The notes under the pieces were generated by a model. That model did not search any database. It was not told where the DNA came from and was given only the letters and a program-made list of their open reading frames with translations. From the NCBI GenBank assembly GCA_905221605.1, contig CAJNDS010002190.1, forward strand, positions 2,247,788 to 2,311,787: DNA of 64,000 bases, in the 5' to 3' direction. Origin of the DNA: Symbiodinium natans. Its lineage: Eukaryota > Sar > Dinophyceae > Suessiales > Symbiodiniaceae. The first letter of the stretch is position 1, and the number at the start of each line of letters is the position of its first letter. Below are positions 1 to 9,500 of the stretch, piece by piece. The position numbers and the translations under genes were made by a program.

Positions 1-1941
1 AGTAAGAGGGCTGAGTCTCAGCCTTTAGTCTCTTCAAAGTCACCTAAATTTGTTGGCGAGCCACCTATTCACCCTTCTCCACCTTACACTGGAGGGACTA
101 AGGATGCCGCTTACACACAAGTTCGTGTTGACCCCCTGGCCGTCAGTGATGTCCATGAGTTTGGAGTTCCTGCATTGGTTGTTTCAATCTCTGACGCTTT
201 TCGATCTGTTAGTGCGGGGAGAGTCCTAACGGTTGAAGATCCTAGTTGGGGCACTAATGTCGGTGCGGTCAAAGTTCTCAGAATTAAATGTGAGATTTGG
301 TTTAACCACAAAAAGCTAACTGGCATCGGAATGATTAGTCATTCTGACAATCCACCCTTCGTTGAAGGGGCAGTGGTAATGGTGTGCATCGCTAAGGGCA
401 GAATTTATCCTAATAGTTGCAATCTGGCTGACATCTGCGCGTTTGACACTAGTTTGTATGTTAATACAACTGCTGCTTCAATAAGCTATAGGGTTTTGTT
501 TGATCAGCATCATTATTTGGTTCACCAGCGCCTTGGCAGTAGCTTTTCAGTAGTAGTTGAATGCGGCGGTGCTGCCCCAGCGATCGACGCTTCACCACAG
601 GCGGAAGGAAGCATAGTGTTGCCAATAAGAAAGGTTGTGAAGAATGTCGTCAAGACTCTGACTTTTGATCGCTATGAGCATCCTGATTCAGGAAAATTCA
701 ACCTTAATGGCGAGATTTTTATTGTGGTATCAAAGAAGGGGTCGAAAGCTCTTCAGCTTGACGAAGCTCAATTTCCTGAATTTTGCTCATTTTTGGAACT
801 TAAGTACAGTTTGGTGGCTTTTAAAGGTCATCAGTTTCTTTTGATTGGCACCACTAAAGACAGGCCTTATTTGTGTGGGTACATCTCTGAGAATTACGAT
901 GAATTGATTGGCGTTGACCCTGTCAAAGCTCCAGTTGAGTGGCGGCTAGCCTATGACTTGGATAGTTGCATTCTGCCCCCTGTGCCATACGCGACATGTA
1001 ATTGGTGTTTTCTTTTGAACTTAAGGAATGTTAGCACTTTTTATGTTAGCTCGGCTCAGAAATTTGCTGAGAAGCATGGCGCGTTGTCATTGTTGGCGTT
1101 GAAACAGCACGATCCTGAGAAGATTTTGAACAGCGATGTCAGTTCGCTTCTTCCTTACTGGTGTTTCAGGGATGAGTTTGACGTTTCCACCTCCGACTGG
1201 TTAACCTATCAAAAATCAAACCAGAAAATGATGGTTCCATGTGGTCTGCTTTCTAACATACCTTTTGATGTTGAGGTTGTAACTGGTCAAGGATCTAATG
1301 AAATTGTTTGCGTTAAGCCAGCTTCGACTGTTGGTGATTGTGTGGCTACTGAGTTCACCGTTAGCGTCACTGGCAGTTTGCAGCCGCTGCAGTGGCATTA
1401 TCGCTTTGAAAGCGATGCTGTCTTTGGTCATAGTGATGGTGTGCCATTTGTTAAGTTTACATCTAGTGTTGATGGCCTCTATCGAAGTGAGTCGAATCCG
1501 CATGGTGTCATCTTTGTCGTGAACGGCAAGAAAATTCCCTCTGGATCAATCCAGTTTAAGGACGGAGACAGGTGGGTTCTAAGTGATCAACCACCCGAGT
1601 ACAATCCTGTCTCCAGTAATGAAGCTGGCATTTTCTTATATTTTGAAGAAAAGCTGCGGGACGATGAGCACTTGTTCGATTGGTTTCTTCATTCACATGC
1701 TGAACTTAATCGCCATAAAGAAGTGTTCAATGCTAATCTGGCTCCTAGGATCTTGCCGAGTGATCAAGCTATGGATTTGTCGTTGTATATGTCTGACGCC
1801 GAAAGCAATTATGATTATGCTAGATTCACTAGAATCGCTGAATCGCTGCAGTCGCTGAGGCGCTTGACCACAAGTCCGAGAACATTAGAAACTTATTTAG
1901 ATTCAATCCTAGGGATGTGTGCTTTGGCCACGCGCACCTGA
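1..1941 (+). CDS. Long unidentified ORF, open at the left window edge
   Basis: The frame is open from base 1 to a TGA at 1939-1941, so at least 646 codons are present and the true start lies outside the window. I do not recognise the protein. It is beta-rich in appearance, without obvious membrane segments, coiled coils or low complexity, which would fit a structural or capsid-like protein but does not prove it. Codons strongly favour T in the third position (GTT, GCT, TTT, GAT), unlike the GC-richer retroelement and exon islands downstream. There is no intron and no telomere-like repeat inside it. The next ORF overlaps its 3' end in another frame, an arrangement common in compact RNA-virus genomes. 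An integrated viral copy, an unknown mobile element, or a foreign gene are all possible. Function unknown. Confidence 0.55.
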   Translation, partial: SKRAESQPLVSSKSPKFVGEPPIHPSPPYTGGTKDAAYTQVRVDPLAVSDVHEFGVPALVVSISDAFRSVSAGRVLTVEDPSWGTNVGAVKVLRIKCEIWFNHKKLTGIGMISHSDNPPFVEGAVVMVCIAKGRIYPNSCNLADICAFDTSLYVNTTAASISYRVLFDQHHYLVHQRLGSSFSVVVECGGAAPAIDASPQAEGSIVLPIRKVVKNVVKTLTFDRYEHPDSGKFNLNGEIFIVVSKKGSKALQLDEAQFPEFCSFLELKYSLVAFKGHQFLLIGTTKDRPYLCGYISENYDELIGVDPVKAPVEWRLAYDLDSCILPPVPYATCNWCFLLNLRNVSTFYVSSAQKFAEKHGALSLLALKQHDPEKILNSDVSSLLPYWCFRDEFDVSTSDWLTYQKSNQKMMVPCGLLSNIPFDVEVVTGQGSNEIVCVKPASTVGDCVATEFTVSVTGSLQPLQWHYRFESDAVFGHSDGVPFVKFTSSVDGLYRSESNPHGVIFVVNGKKIPSGSIQFKDGDRWVLSDQPPEYNPVSSNEAGIFLYFEEKLRDDEHLFDWFLHSHAELNRHKEVFNANLAPRILPSDQAMDLSLYMSDAESNYDYARFTRIAESLQSLRRLTTSPRTLETYLDSILGMCALATRT

Positions 1942-3508
1942 ACCTAATCCGTTGAGTGACCGTGGTTCAGAAAGCAGCAGTGATGATGGTGATGATCATT
2001 TTGATGGTATGCGCTATGGTAGTTTCGATCCTGACCCATACTTATTGCTTGGCAAAGGTTTGGCGCCGCTTAAGCAGTTAAACAACTTGGATGAGTTACC
2101 GTCTAAGTGGACGAAATGCACGTTGTTTTTCCAGCTGATTGCTGATAATGAGCCAAAGTATGGGTTGGTCAAGTCCGTTGCCGGTACTGAGCCACACACA
2201 TTGGTGATACAGAGATACAGGGAAAGCACTCATAAAGCTAATGCTTTCTTCGTTAGAGGAAAAGTGGTTTATGGCAAGAGTGGTGCTCAAATTCCAAAAT
2301 TAGCCATTGCTAATTTGACTTACGGATGGCAAGCTGGCGCCCAGTACGATTTGCGTCCTCCTGGCACTTATGAGGTTGATGGCAAATTCAAGTTCGTGCC
2401 AATTGGCAATGGTTTCAGTAAGTTTAAGGATGTTCAAACATCTAGTTTCTTTAACGTTGGTGGTCTATTTATGAATCATAAGTGGAGTTTTGTTGGTACC
2501 TATTTGAAGGCTACGACTAAGTTGACCGATGATGCTAAAGACATTGCTTACAAGATAGTTGCGGGTTTGTCGTTGGTGTATGGCATTCCCATTATTGTTG
2601 ATTCAACTCAGCGTGTCGTCCTCGGTTCAGTACCACTTAGTCCAAAATGTGTGCCGGACATGCAAGCTTATTTTCGAGTTAATAAGATCACCTGCGTGTA
2701 TAAGTGCATGTTTGAATGTTGGGATGGCTGCTCAATTCTTTTTAATCTTGATTTTAGTGTTGCTGGGGAGCCATTTGAAAGAAAGGCTGGTTGCAGACCG
2801 CACCCGAAGTTGTTACGAGTCTTGCGGTCAGAAAACGTTAGCTTGACTTTTAAATTTTTTGGTTACAAGGCTGGCGAGTATTTTTCAATTGGCGCTGATT
2901 CAAAAAAGAACGACCAAGGCGTTAGGCACATAGTTGTGGCTGCGGATTTGAGGAAGAAGCATGCGCTCGCCTTGCTAGCCTCTGACACGAATTTAGGTAG
3001 AAACGCCGGCAACATTACAATTAGTTTGAGTGGAGCTGGCTCTCCTTCTAGCGCCAGAGTTGTTGAAACATCTGATGCGTACCAAATCGACCAAGTGATG
3101 TTAGCTGACCTCACTGATGATCAGTCTAACTGTTCATGTGGAGCGGCGACATTTAAGAGGGTACACTGTCCCTTTTGCGGAGCGAAAAAGTGTGATGCTT
3201 GCTCCTATTTGGGATCGGATTGCCATGTTTGTGTCGACTGTGCACAACCTACTCTCCAAAATTGTGCTAAGGAGTTCGTTAGTGACGGTCAGACGAAATG
3301 GGGAAGGATTGGAGCGACTATTGTTCCTCTTGAGTGCAAAGAAAAGCTGCTATTACGCGCGAGACTCGACGTCATTGCTACGATGTGCCCTTGTTTTGCT
3401 CTACTCGTGTGGGTGGTAGGAGGGCGCTGTAACAAGGATCGCTTAATCGCAGTGGGCTCGGTTCATGCATCCAGTGAGGATACGGTGTTATTTGGTGTGG
3501 GTCCGTAG
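1913..3508 (+). CDS. Second unidentified ORF, overlapping the first, with a cysteine-rich C-terminal region
   Basis: This frame opens after a TAG at 1910-1912 and runs to a TAG at 3506-3508. It overlaps the preceding ORF by 29 bases and is shifted by +1. The first in-frame ATG is only at 2009, after an acidic Ser/Asp-rich stretch, so expression may rely on a frameshift in the overlap, a non-ATG start, or the 2009 ATG; alternatively a one-base indel has split one older reading frame. The centre is a long unrecognised domain. At about 3127-3245 there is a dense cluster of Cys and His (C-x-C, C-x2-C, C-x2-C, C-x2-C spacing) resembling a zinc ribbon or RING-like fold. Third positions are T-rich, as in its neighbour. 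No homolog is recognised. Confidence 0.5.
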   Translation, partial: GCVLWPRAPEPNPLSDRGSESSSDDGDDHFDGMRYGSFDPDPYLLLGKGLAPLKQLNNLDELPSKWTKCTLFFQLIADNEPKYGLVKSVAGTEPHTLVIQRYRESTHKANAFFVRGKVVYGKSGAQIPKLAIANLTYGWQAGAQYDLRPPGTYEVDGKFKFVPIGNGFSKFKDVQTSSFFNVGGLFMNHKWSFVGTYLKATTKLTDDAKDIAYKIVAGLSLVYGIPIIVDSTQRVVLGSVPLSPKCVPDMQAYFRVNKITCVYKCMFECWDGCSILFNLDFSVAGEPFERKAGCRPHPKLLRVLRSENVSLTFKFFGYKAGEYFSIGADSKKNDQGVRHIVVAADLRKKHALALLASDTNLGRNAGNITISLSGAGSPSSARVVETSDAYQIDQVMLADLTDDQSNCSCGAATFKRVHCPFCGAKKCDACSYLGSDCHVCVDCAQPTLQNCAKEFVSDGQTKWGRIGATIVPLECKEKLLLRARLDVIATMCPCFALLVWVVGGRCNKDRLIAVGSVHASSEDTVLFGVGP

Positions 3509-3931
3509 ATGTAGCTGGATGCAAGTCCTTGAGTCGACATCGATGATGAAAGCAGGTAGAACATGTCTCTGCAGCTGAAGGGATTTGTGATCATATCTCT
3601 GTTGTACGTATCTGGGGCAGCTTTGAGTTGGGATTTCTTGGGTGTGCGTGACGGGTTGCAGGCACTTGTGTGGTCAGGGAGAATCCCTGATAGCCAGGCA
3701 GTTAGCCACGCAAATTGCGTGGTCGAGACTCGGTAGGTCGCAAGTCATTGCCTGAGTTGAGGGTTGTAAGTGACTAGTGTTGAGGGTAGTAGAGACCGTT
3801 GTTATTGCGCCTTGGGTTTCGCGGGCCGGTGGTTGGCAATGTCTTGAGGCCCTGTTCGGATACGCCCAAATGTACCTCGTCGTCGCCCTGCGATGTGGAT
3901 TCGCCCCAGCTGTGCAGGAGTGAAAAAAAAA
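3509..3931 (+). other. Hairpin-rich 3' tail ending in an A-run
   Basis: This is non-coding sequence after the second ORF. It contains a perfect 7-bp hairpin at 3674-3690 (TCAGGGA, loop GAA, TCCCTGA) and a perfect 6-bp hairpin at 3706-3722 (CCACGC, loop AAATT, GCGTGG). It ends in nine A residues (3923-3931), after which CCCTAAA repeats begin at once. Consecutive hairpins plus an A-run would fit a structured RNA 3' UTR copied into DNA, but this is inference. Confidence 0.35.
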
Positions 3932-3983
3932 CCCTAAACCCTAAACCCTAAACCCTAAACCCTAGACCCTACACCCTAAACCC
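3932..3983 (+). repeat. Telomere-like CCCTAAA array
   Basis: About seven CCCTAAA-type heptamers, the last ones degenerate (CCCTAGA, CCCTACA), begin directly after the A-run. This is the leftmost interstitial array in the window. Confidence 0.9.
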
Positions 3984-4090
3984 ATCATGGATCTGTCAGT
4001 TTTTGCTGTTTTTTTTTGACAGTTCTGGCTGCTAGGTCGAGGCTCACCCTGAGGTGAAAGGTTGAGGGCAAGTGGGGCTGAAGGCACCTG

Positions 4091-4245
4091 TACTTGAAGG
4101 TTCATGGTAACTACTAACCAATTATAACTGGGCTTATAACCCTACTTACAATTGGGATAACCCCTATAAGGCCCTTTAGGGGTATTATAAGTAGGGTTAT
4201 AAGTACAGGTATAATTGGTTAGTAAGTACCATGAACCTTCAAGTA
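4091..4245. mobile_element. Foldback/MITE element, family A copy 1
   Basis: Near-palindromic element of 155 bases with long imperfect terminal inverted repeats: it starts TACTTGAAGGTTCATGGTA and ends TACCATGAACCTTCAAGTA. The arms continue inwards (CTAACCAATTATA, TATAACCCTACTTA). No ORF. At least six related copies lie downstream, which establishes it as a repeat family. Confidence 0.85.
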
Positions 4246-4300
4246 TGCCACAGCCATCCGAAGCTATACCCCAAACCCTACATCCTAAACCCTATACTTA

Positions 4301-4326
4301 GTAGCCATTTTGGCTCAAGGCTCAAG
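4301..4326 (+). promoter_or_regulatory. Dinoflagellate spliced-leader (DinoSL) relic
   Basis: Bases 4301-4319 read GTAGCCATTTTGGCTCAAG, identical to the last 19 bases of the 22-base DinoSL added to nuclear mRNAs by trans-splicing. A second partial copy, GCTCAAG, follows at 4320-4326. Relic SLs in genomic DNA are known marks of trans-spliced mRNA that was reverse transcribed and reinserted. Here it lies about 240 bases upstream of the first retroelement ORF, so it probably marks the 5' end of the copied RNA. It also identifies the host lineage. Confidence 0.85.
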
Positions 4327-4568
4327 CTCAAAAAATCAGCCAAAAAAGGAGGCGTCTGAGCAGTCTGAGGTCCTCTTTCCCGAGGAGAATAACTTGTTGT
4401 GATATTGAAACGGTTTGAAATTAGTGAAACCGGGGGCTCTCCAGTCTTCTGTCCCTTTATCTACTTCTTCTTCTCTTCTTCTTTTTCCCTTGTTCTCCCC
4501 CTTGTGCCCCTTCGTGCCCCCGTGAAAAAGGGGTTGAAAAGAGAGAAAAGAGAAAAGACAGGGCCCAC
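4327..4568 (+). other. 5' leader of the retroelement
   Basis: Untranslated leader between the DinoSL relic and the first ORF. It carries a long pyrimidine-rich tract at about 4440-4525. No gene seen. Confidence 0.5.
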
Positions 4569-5474
4569 ATGACAACCCCCAATGAAGTGGCGCGAAAACG
4601 AGTGCCTACTGCTGGGCATCATGGGAGTATCCTTGAGATGCCCGCCCAAACGGACGAAAGAGGGACTGTTTTGGGAGGTCATGCCAGACATTCTGCGGGT
4701 GGAAGTGCGGGGGGTCAGAAGAAGAAAATACCACCACTTGCTGAGACGGCCGGGAGCTCAGGAATGGAGAGAGCTGAGCGAGAGAAAGACAAAGGAAAAA
4801 GCAAAGAATCTGAGGGTGCTACGACAGCCTTTCCCCTGGGTCTTCGAAGTGATACAGCTGCACTGCCTGGTCGAATTCATGAAAGGCCCCTTAACCTCAG
4901 AGGTTTCCCCACAGGAGATGAGCAGGTGACTTACCCCCCCAACAATATTGTTCCCTCGGACAAGAAAGGGCGCAATGATACTGCTATTAACTCGGACCTC
5001 CTTGGCCTCCTTGCGCCCGGATCGAGCACAACTGCGACGAAATCCATTAAGCGGGAGGCAATCTCCCCACCCCCCCAGGCCATGCGAGTCCCCAACCTTC
5101 TGGTGACACCAGGAGCCACGGGGATTGTGTCGAGTGATGAGGATAAAGCTTGTGCCAAAAGCCCGAATCCCAAAAAACCAAAACTAGATGGGGAGGATCG
5201 TAGTGTTGTGATGATCACAGATACCGACATGACCACTGATGGACAGCAGCCTGTTCCGGGGCTACCAGGTTTTGGCACTCGCCACCAGAATGCCCCCAAA
5301 CCGCCCCCTGAAACCTACAGTCTCTCAGATGGAGATGACACTGAGGTTGAGGAGGACAAGACACTTGAAACGCATGTTAAGCAGGAGCCCTGTGAATCGC
5401 AAGACGAGGCAGGGGACGAGCTGGGTCGAGCACGTCCGGGGCCTAATCATGCTGGAAAGGCTATGAGGCTATGA
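4569..5474 (+). CDS. Retroelement ORF1a: disordered, charged protein
   Basis: 301 codons from ATG 4569 to TGA 5472-5474. The protein is mostly low in hydrophobic residues and rich in Ser, Pro, Glu, Lys and Gly, so probably disordered. It has a basic patch KKPKL near residue 203 that could act as a nuclear signal, and two sumoylation-type motifs, IKRE (about residue 160) and VKQE (about 268). No known domain is recognised. The position, first of the ORFs and just ahead of an ORF1-like protein, suggests an RNA-binding or nuclear-targeting helper. Its stop codon overlaps the start of the next ORF (ATGA), so the two are probably translated by termination and restart. The role is inferred from context only. 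Confidence 0.7.
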   Translation: MTTPNEVARKRVPTAGHHGSILEMPAQTDERGTVLGGHARHSAGGSAGGQKKKIPPLAETAGSSGMERAEREKDKGKSKESEGATTAFPLGLRSDTAALPGRIHERPLNLRGFPTGDEQVTYPPNNIVPSDKKGRNDTAINSDLLGLLAPGSSTTATKSIKREAISPPPQAMRVPNLLVTPGATGIVSSDEDKACAKSPNPKKPKLDGEDRSVVMITDTDMTTDGQQPVPGLPGFGTRHQNAPKPPPETYSLSDGDDTEVEEDKTLETHVKQEPCESQDEAGDELGRARPGPNHAGKAMRL

Positions 5475-6547
5475 CTGCTGAGTCTGCGGCTTTGGCTGCG
5501 GCACTTGGACATGACACACGACTCGCTGGGCAATTCCCCCATGCTCCAGCGGACGGACCTGCTCGGCCTCTGCCGGCTGAAACCCCCCCCTGGGTCATGA
5601 TGTTGCAGCAGAACCTCACCCAAAGCATGTCTGCCCTACATCATAAGCAAGATCGCTCACACAAGGACCTGCTGGATCTAGGCACAGAAATGCAAACCCA
5701 GAAAGTCAGAGTTGAGACCCTTGAGAAAACTGCACGGATACACAATGATCTCCATGAACAATCCATCAGTAGGATCTCACAACTTGAGAAGGAAGTTCAG
5801 GACCTTCGTAGATCTCAAACCCCGCCTCGAGGACGCGAGCCAGGCAGTCCACGGTTTCGCAACGACAGATCCCCTCCTAGGTCCCCGTCAGCACAAAGAG
5901 AGAGAGAGTCGGAAGAAGAACTAGACATTGTGGTTGGGGGCTGGAGGGACGCCAGGCGCTCAGATGCAGAGAATGAGGTCCAGAGCCTTTTTCAGGCCAC
6001 CGGGCACGACGGAGACTGGACCACCATTAGGGCACCCTACACCAGAACCTCGTTTGTTAGAGTTCAGCTACGATTCCCAGACCCTGATGCCCCCATTGCC
6101 CAAAGGAGACTCTTTCAGACGCGTATCCTTGATGACCTGCGAAAGGATACCTGGACCAGTGCACTCCCAGACCAAAACGAGGCTACTCTTTGGATCACCA
6201 AGCATAGAAGCCCTGAAACGCGCGCAAAGATTAGGGCCCTTGTGGGAGCCAAAGAGTTCTTCAAGTCCCTCCCCCCCTCCCCCAACCCGCCCCGAACGAT
6301 CCCTGAAGAGCCAGAGATCGACTGGAGAGGCAAACTCTGGGTTGGGAGGTACCAGGTCCTTGGGAATGCTGAGCACGGTTCAGAGGTCCAAGCATACGAC
6401 CAATTTGTGCCCGATACACGAGGCAATCACACGTCTTGGTTCGTCTCTGCCAGAGCTTTCTCGGCTGCGACGGGGTATGAAGAAACGGCACTCCAGGAAC
6501 TGTGGCACCAGTATGGGGGAGATAACAGGCCCAAGAGAAACCCCTGA
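5471..6547 (+). CDS. Retroelement ORF1b: coiled-coil ORF1p-like protein
   Basis: 358 codons, ATG at 5471 overlapping the previous stop, ending at TGA 6545-6547. Residues about 55-120 form a heptad-rich coiled coil. A basic, Arg/Ser/Pro-rich linker follows, then a region starting LDIVVGGW (about 150) whose beta-alpha-beta pattern resembles the RRM-like fold of LINE ORF1 proteins. The coiled-coil, RRM, C-terminal order matches non-LTR ORF1p, which coats element RNA as a chaperone. The following endonuclease ORF is in the same frame, separated only by this TGA. This assignment rests on architecture, not on close sequence similarity. Confidence 0.7.
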   Translation: MTAESAALAAALGHDTRLAGQFPHAPADGPARPLPAETPPWVMMLQQNLTQSMSALHHKQDRSHKDLLDLGTEMQTQKVRVETLEKTARIHNDLHEQSISRISQLEKEVQDLRRSQTPPRGREPGSPRFRNDRSPPRSPSAQRERESEEELDIVVGGWRDARRSDAENEVQSLFQATGHDGDWTTIRAPYTRTSFVRVQLRFPDPDAPIAQRRLFQTRILDDLRKDTWTSALPDQNEATLWITKHRSPETRAKIRALVGAKEFFKSLPPSPNPPRTIPEEPEIDWRGKLWVGRYQVLGNAEHGSEVQAYDQFVPDTRGNHTSWFVSARAFSAATGYEETALQELWHQYGGDNRPKRNP

Positions 6548-9500
6548 CACGTCCTTGAGCATGCGCCTGTCCTTCACTCTGTCTCCTGGAATCTCCGTGG
6601 TAAACCTTTGAATAGCCTCTGCGAAGTTTGGGACGTCCTAGATCTGAGTGGTACAGACTTTGTTTTTCTGCAGGAGCTGGGAGGACTGGACTTTTCAGAG
6701 CAAACATGGAAAACTCAGGAGATAGATTTGGGGGGTAGACACATGCTCTTCTACTTGGCGAGCCCAGTTAATTCTTTCCGAGGCCAGGCAGTGGGAATCC
6801 CGCTGGATATGGCCAATCGAGTTACCGAGGTACGCATTTTTTCGGCCGGTCTCGCGCTCAGACTAAAGCAGTCTGGAATCCAGTCATTTCTAATTAGTAT
6901 GCATTTACCGCACTCGCAAAGAGAGGACTGTCTGCAAGTCTGGACTGACATGATGCACGCCACTAGAGAATTCACTGCACGAATCAGAATGCATGACACC
7001 ATAGTAATTGGAGCCGACACGAACTATGAATTGCTTGAGCATGTGCCACGTACCCACCAAAGTGATGAAAGAGCCATGATGTGGCAGACCTTGAAGCAGG
7101 AACTCGGTCTCTCCAGCACTACTCCTGGGGAGGCCACGTGGTCAAACACCCGAGGAGCCTCCTCTCGGATCGACTTCCTATGCTACCGAAGCCCGGGCCT
7201 TGACACTGTCTGTCAGACGGTCGTTCCGGACTCAGACAGACTGCTTGGTAGCGACCACAAAGCTGTGACGGTTGGTTTCCGTGCCCTAAGACACCCCCGC
7301 ACGAAGGAACGCAAACATCAAACACATAAATGTGGCAAGTGGAGAGTCAATGTGGCCAGGGCCTTAGAGGAGTTCGATGCCGCTCCCCTCCAAACCAACC
7401 CGCAGGCAGTACTTCAAGGAGTTGCTGGTAAGACGACTTTTCGTGATAACAGTTGTAGGTACCGAGATCCCCCGCCCATCAAGGACCTAATTCAACGACG
7501 AAAAAGGACCGCCGGAGCTCAGGCGAGGGCTCTGGCCCTTGAGATTGTACATATGCGAGCACAAGCCAAGAAAGCATGGATGGAGGAAATCCTAGTTCGA
7601 AGCTCTCAAGGTGATTTTACGGCCATATCATACCTCAAGAAGCGGCAATCGGCTCAGAGCACGCAGAGCTCGTACATCATTCGAGCAGGGGGTGAAGACA
7701 GAGCCATTGCTGATCTCAGGAGCTTCTACAAACGAAAATACACGCCGCAAGACCCGGCCATGCCTGGTCTAGCTGAAGCTATGTTCTTGAGTCGTGCTGG
7801 AAAGCTTGAAAAGCCAAGGGATATCACAGTGGAGGAAGTCCTGGCTACTCTTGCCAGATGCAAGCATGGCAAAAGCACGGGCATGGATGGAATCCCGTAT
7901 GAACTCATCCAGGTCATGATGCAGTCCAAGCACGCTCCTAGTGTAGCTGTTTTTCTGACAGAAGTACTCAACAATGTGGAACCTGTACCAGAGGAATGGC
8001 TGACGGGACAGGTAGCTCTGCTGCCTAAGAAGCAGGAGCCGCGGGCCCCTAAGGACCTAAGACCTATATGCCTCTCGGCGGCAATGGGAAAGATTTTCAC
8101 GAAGATCCTGTGGTCTCGCATTAGGACGCACTGCAGTAGCCCGAGGGCAAACCAACTCTCAGGCATAGACGGGGCACAGGGATTGGATGGGGCTGCCACA
8201 GTCCAGCATGTTGTGCGACTCAGCCAGGAATGGGGGGAACCCCTGGTAGCCATGCGCATAGACATCTCCCAAGCTTTCGACACATTACGACACGAAGCTG
8301 TCAGCACGTGGCTAGCCAGCCTAGGACCGCTGCAGGAGAGCCATGCCCTTCTCAAAGTAATACTGGCGACCAGCATTTGCATCAGTTTTGGGGCGGCACG
8401 CTGGACCCAAAAACTCCATCAGGGACTCCTACAAGGGAGTCCCTATAGCGCTGAACTCTTTAGTCGAGTGCTAGACTGGTTCGTAGGCATTGCGTATGAC
8501 ACTTGGGAAGCCACTGAGAGTACGTGGCTCCGAAATGGGGACCGAAAGCTCTTCTGTGTGATCTACGCTGATGACCTTGTTCTTTTTGCCACCAGCCACG
8601 AACAGATGAGACGGATGCTTGAACATCTTAACCGCCTTCTGGCATCGATAGGCCTGCGGATTGCCCTAGAAAAATGTGCCTACTTACAATCGAATGATCT
8701 CCCTGACGAGGCCATCACGGTAGATGGGACCACCATCCCCAAGGTACCGCACTTCATTTTCTTAGGAGTCCTAATTGGTTTTGGAGTCCAGTGCCAAGAT
8801 GTACTTGCAGCTCGTCTGGTGCAGACAGTAAACTCCTTTCATGGATATTACAGCATCCTGACACGGGCTGACTCGCCCATTCGCAAACGTCTCCAACTCC
8901 TGAACACATTCGTCACCTCTAGGTGGAGGTGGATGTCGGGCTGTATTCGTCCTGTCACTGCAGTCAAGAACATGTTGGATAGGCTACATACGAACATGCT
9001 GGTGAGTATGTGCAGACTCAAAGATGATGTCTTTGCGGGAGTCACTGGAAATTGGGTTGTCAAGCGCAGAGCCAGTCGAATGATAGCGCAGCTTGTAGAG
9101 CATGCGACTTGGTCGGGAACCCATGCGCAGATGTTTTTCAGGTACTGGGGGCATGCTGCTCGACGCACGGACGGTAGCAACCCAGTATATCAGGCCATCA
9201 ACATCAGAAGCTCACCCTGGCAATGGACGAACCAGGACAGGCGAAGAGTTTTGGGTTTCTGGCCCAACACTGAACGGTTTCTCCAACTAGCCTGGACCAA
9301 GTACAGACAGCCAGCTCAGCCCTTTTGGTGGGCCGGAGCTGCCCTAGATCGTCAGATCTGGAGTGATTTCTCCATGACGTGGCTTCAAACAAAAAACCTG
9401 ATGCCTCAACAGCACTATCGGGACCTTTCTCTAGTGGATTTGCAAGATAGGATGCTCCTTCAGATGGACGAGGTTTTCACGCTTATGCCCATGAGACATC

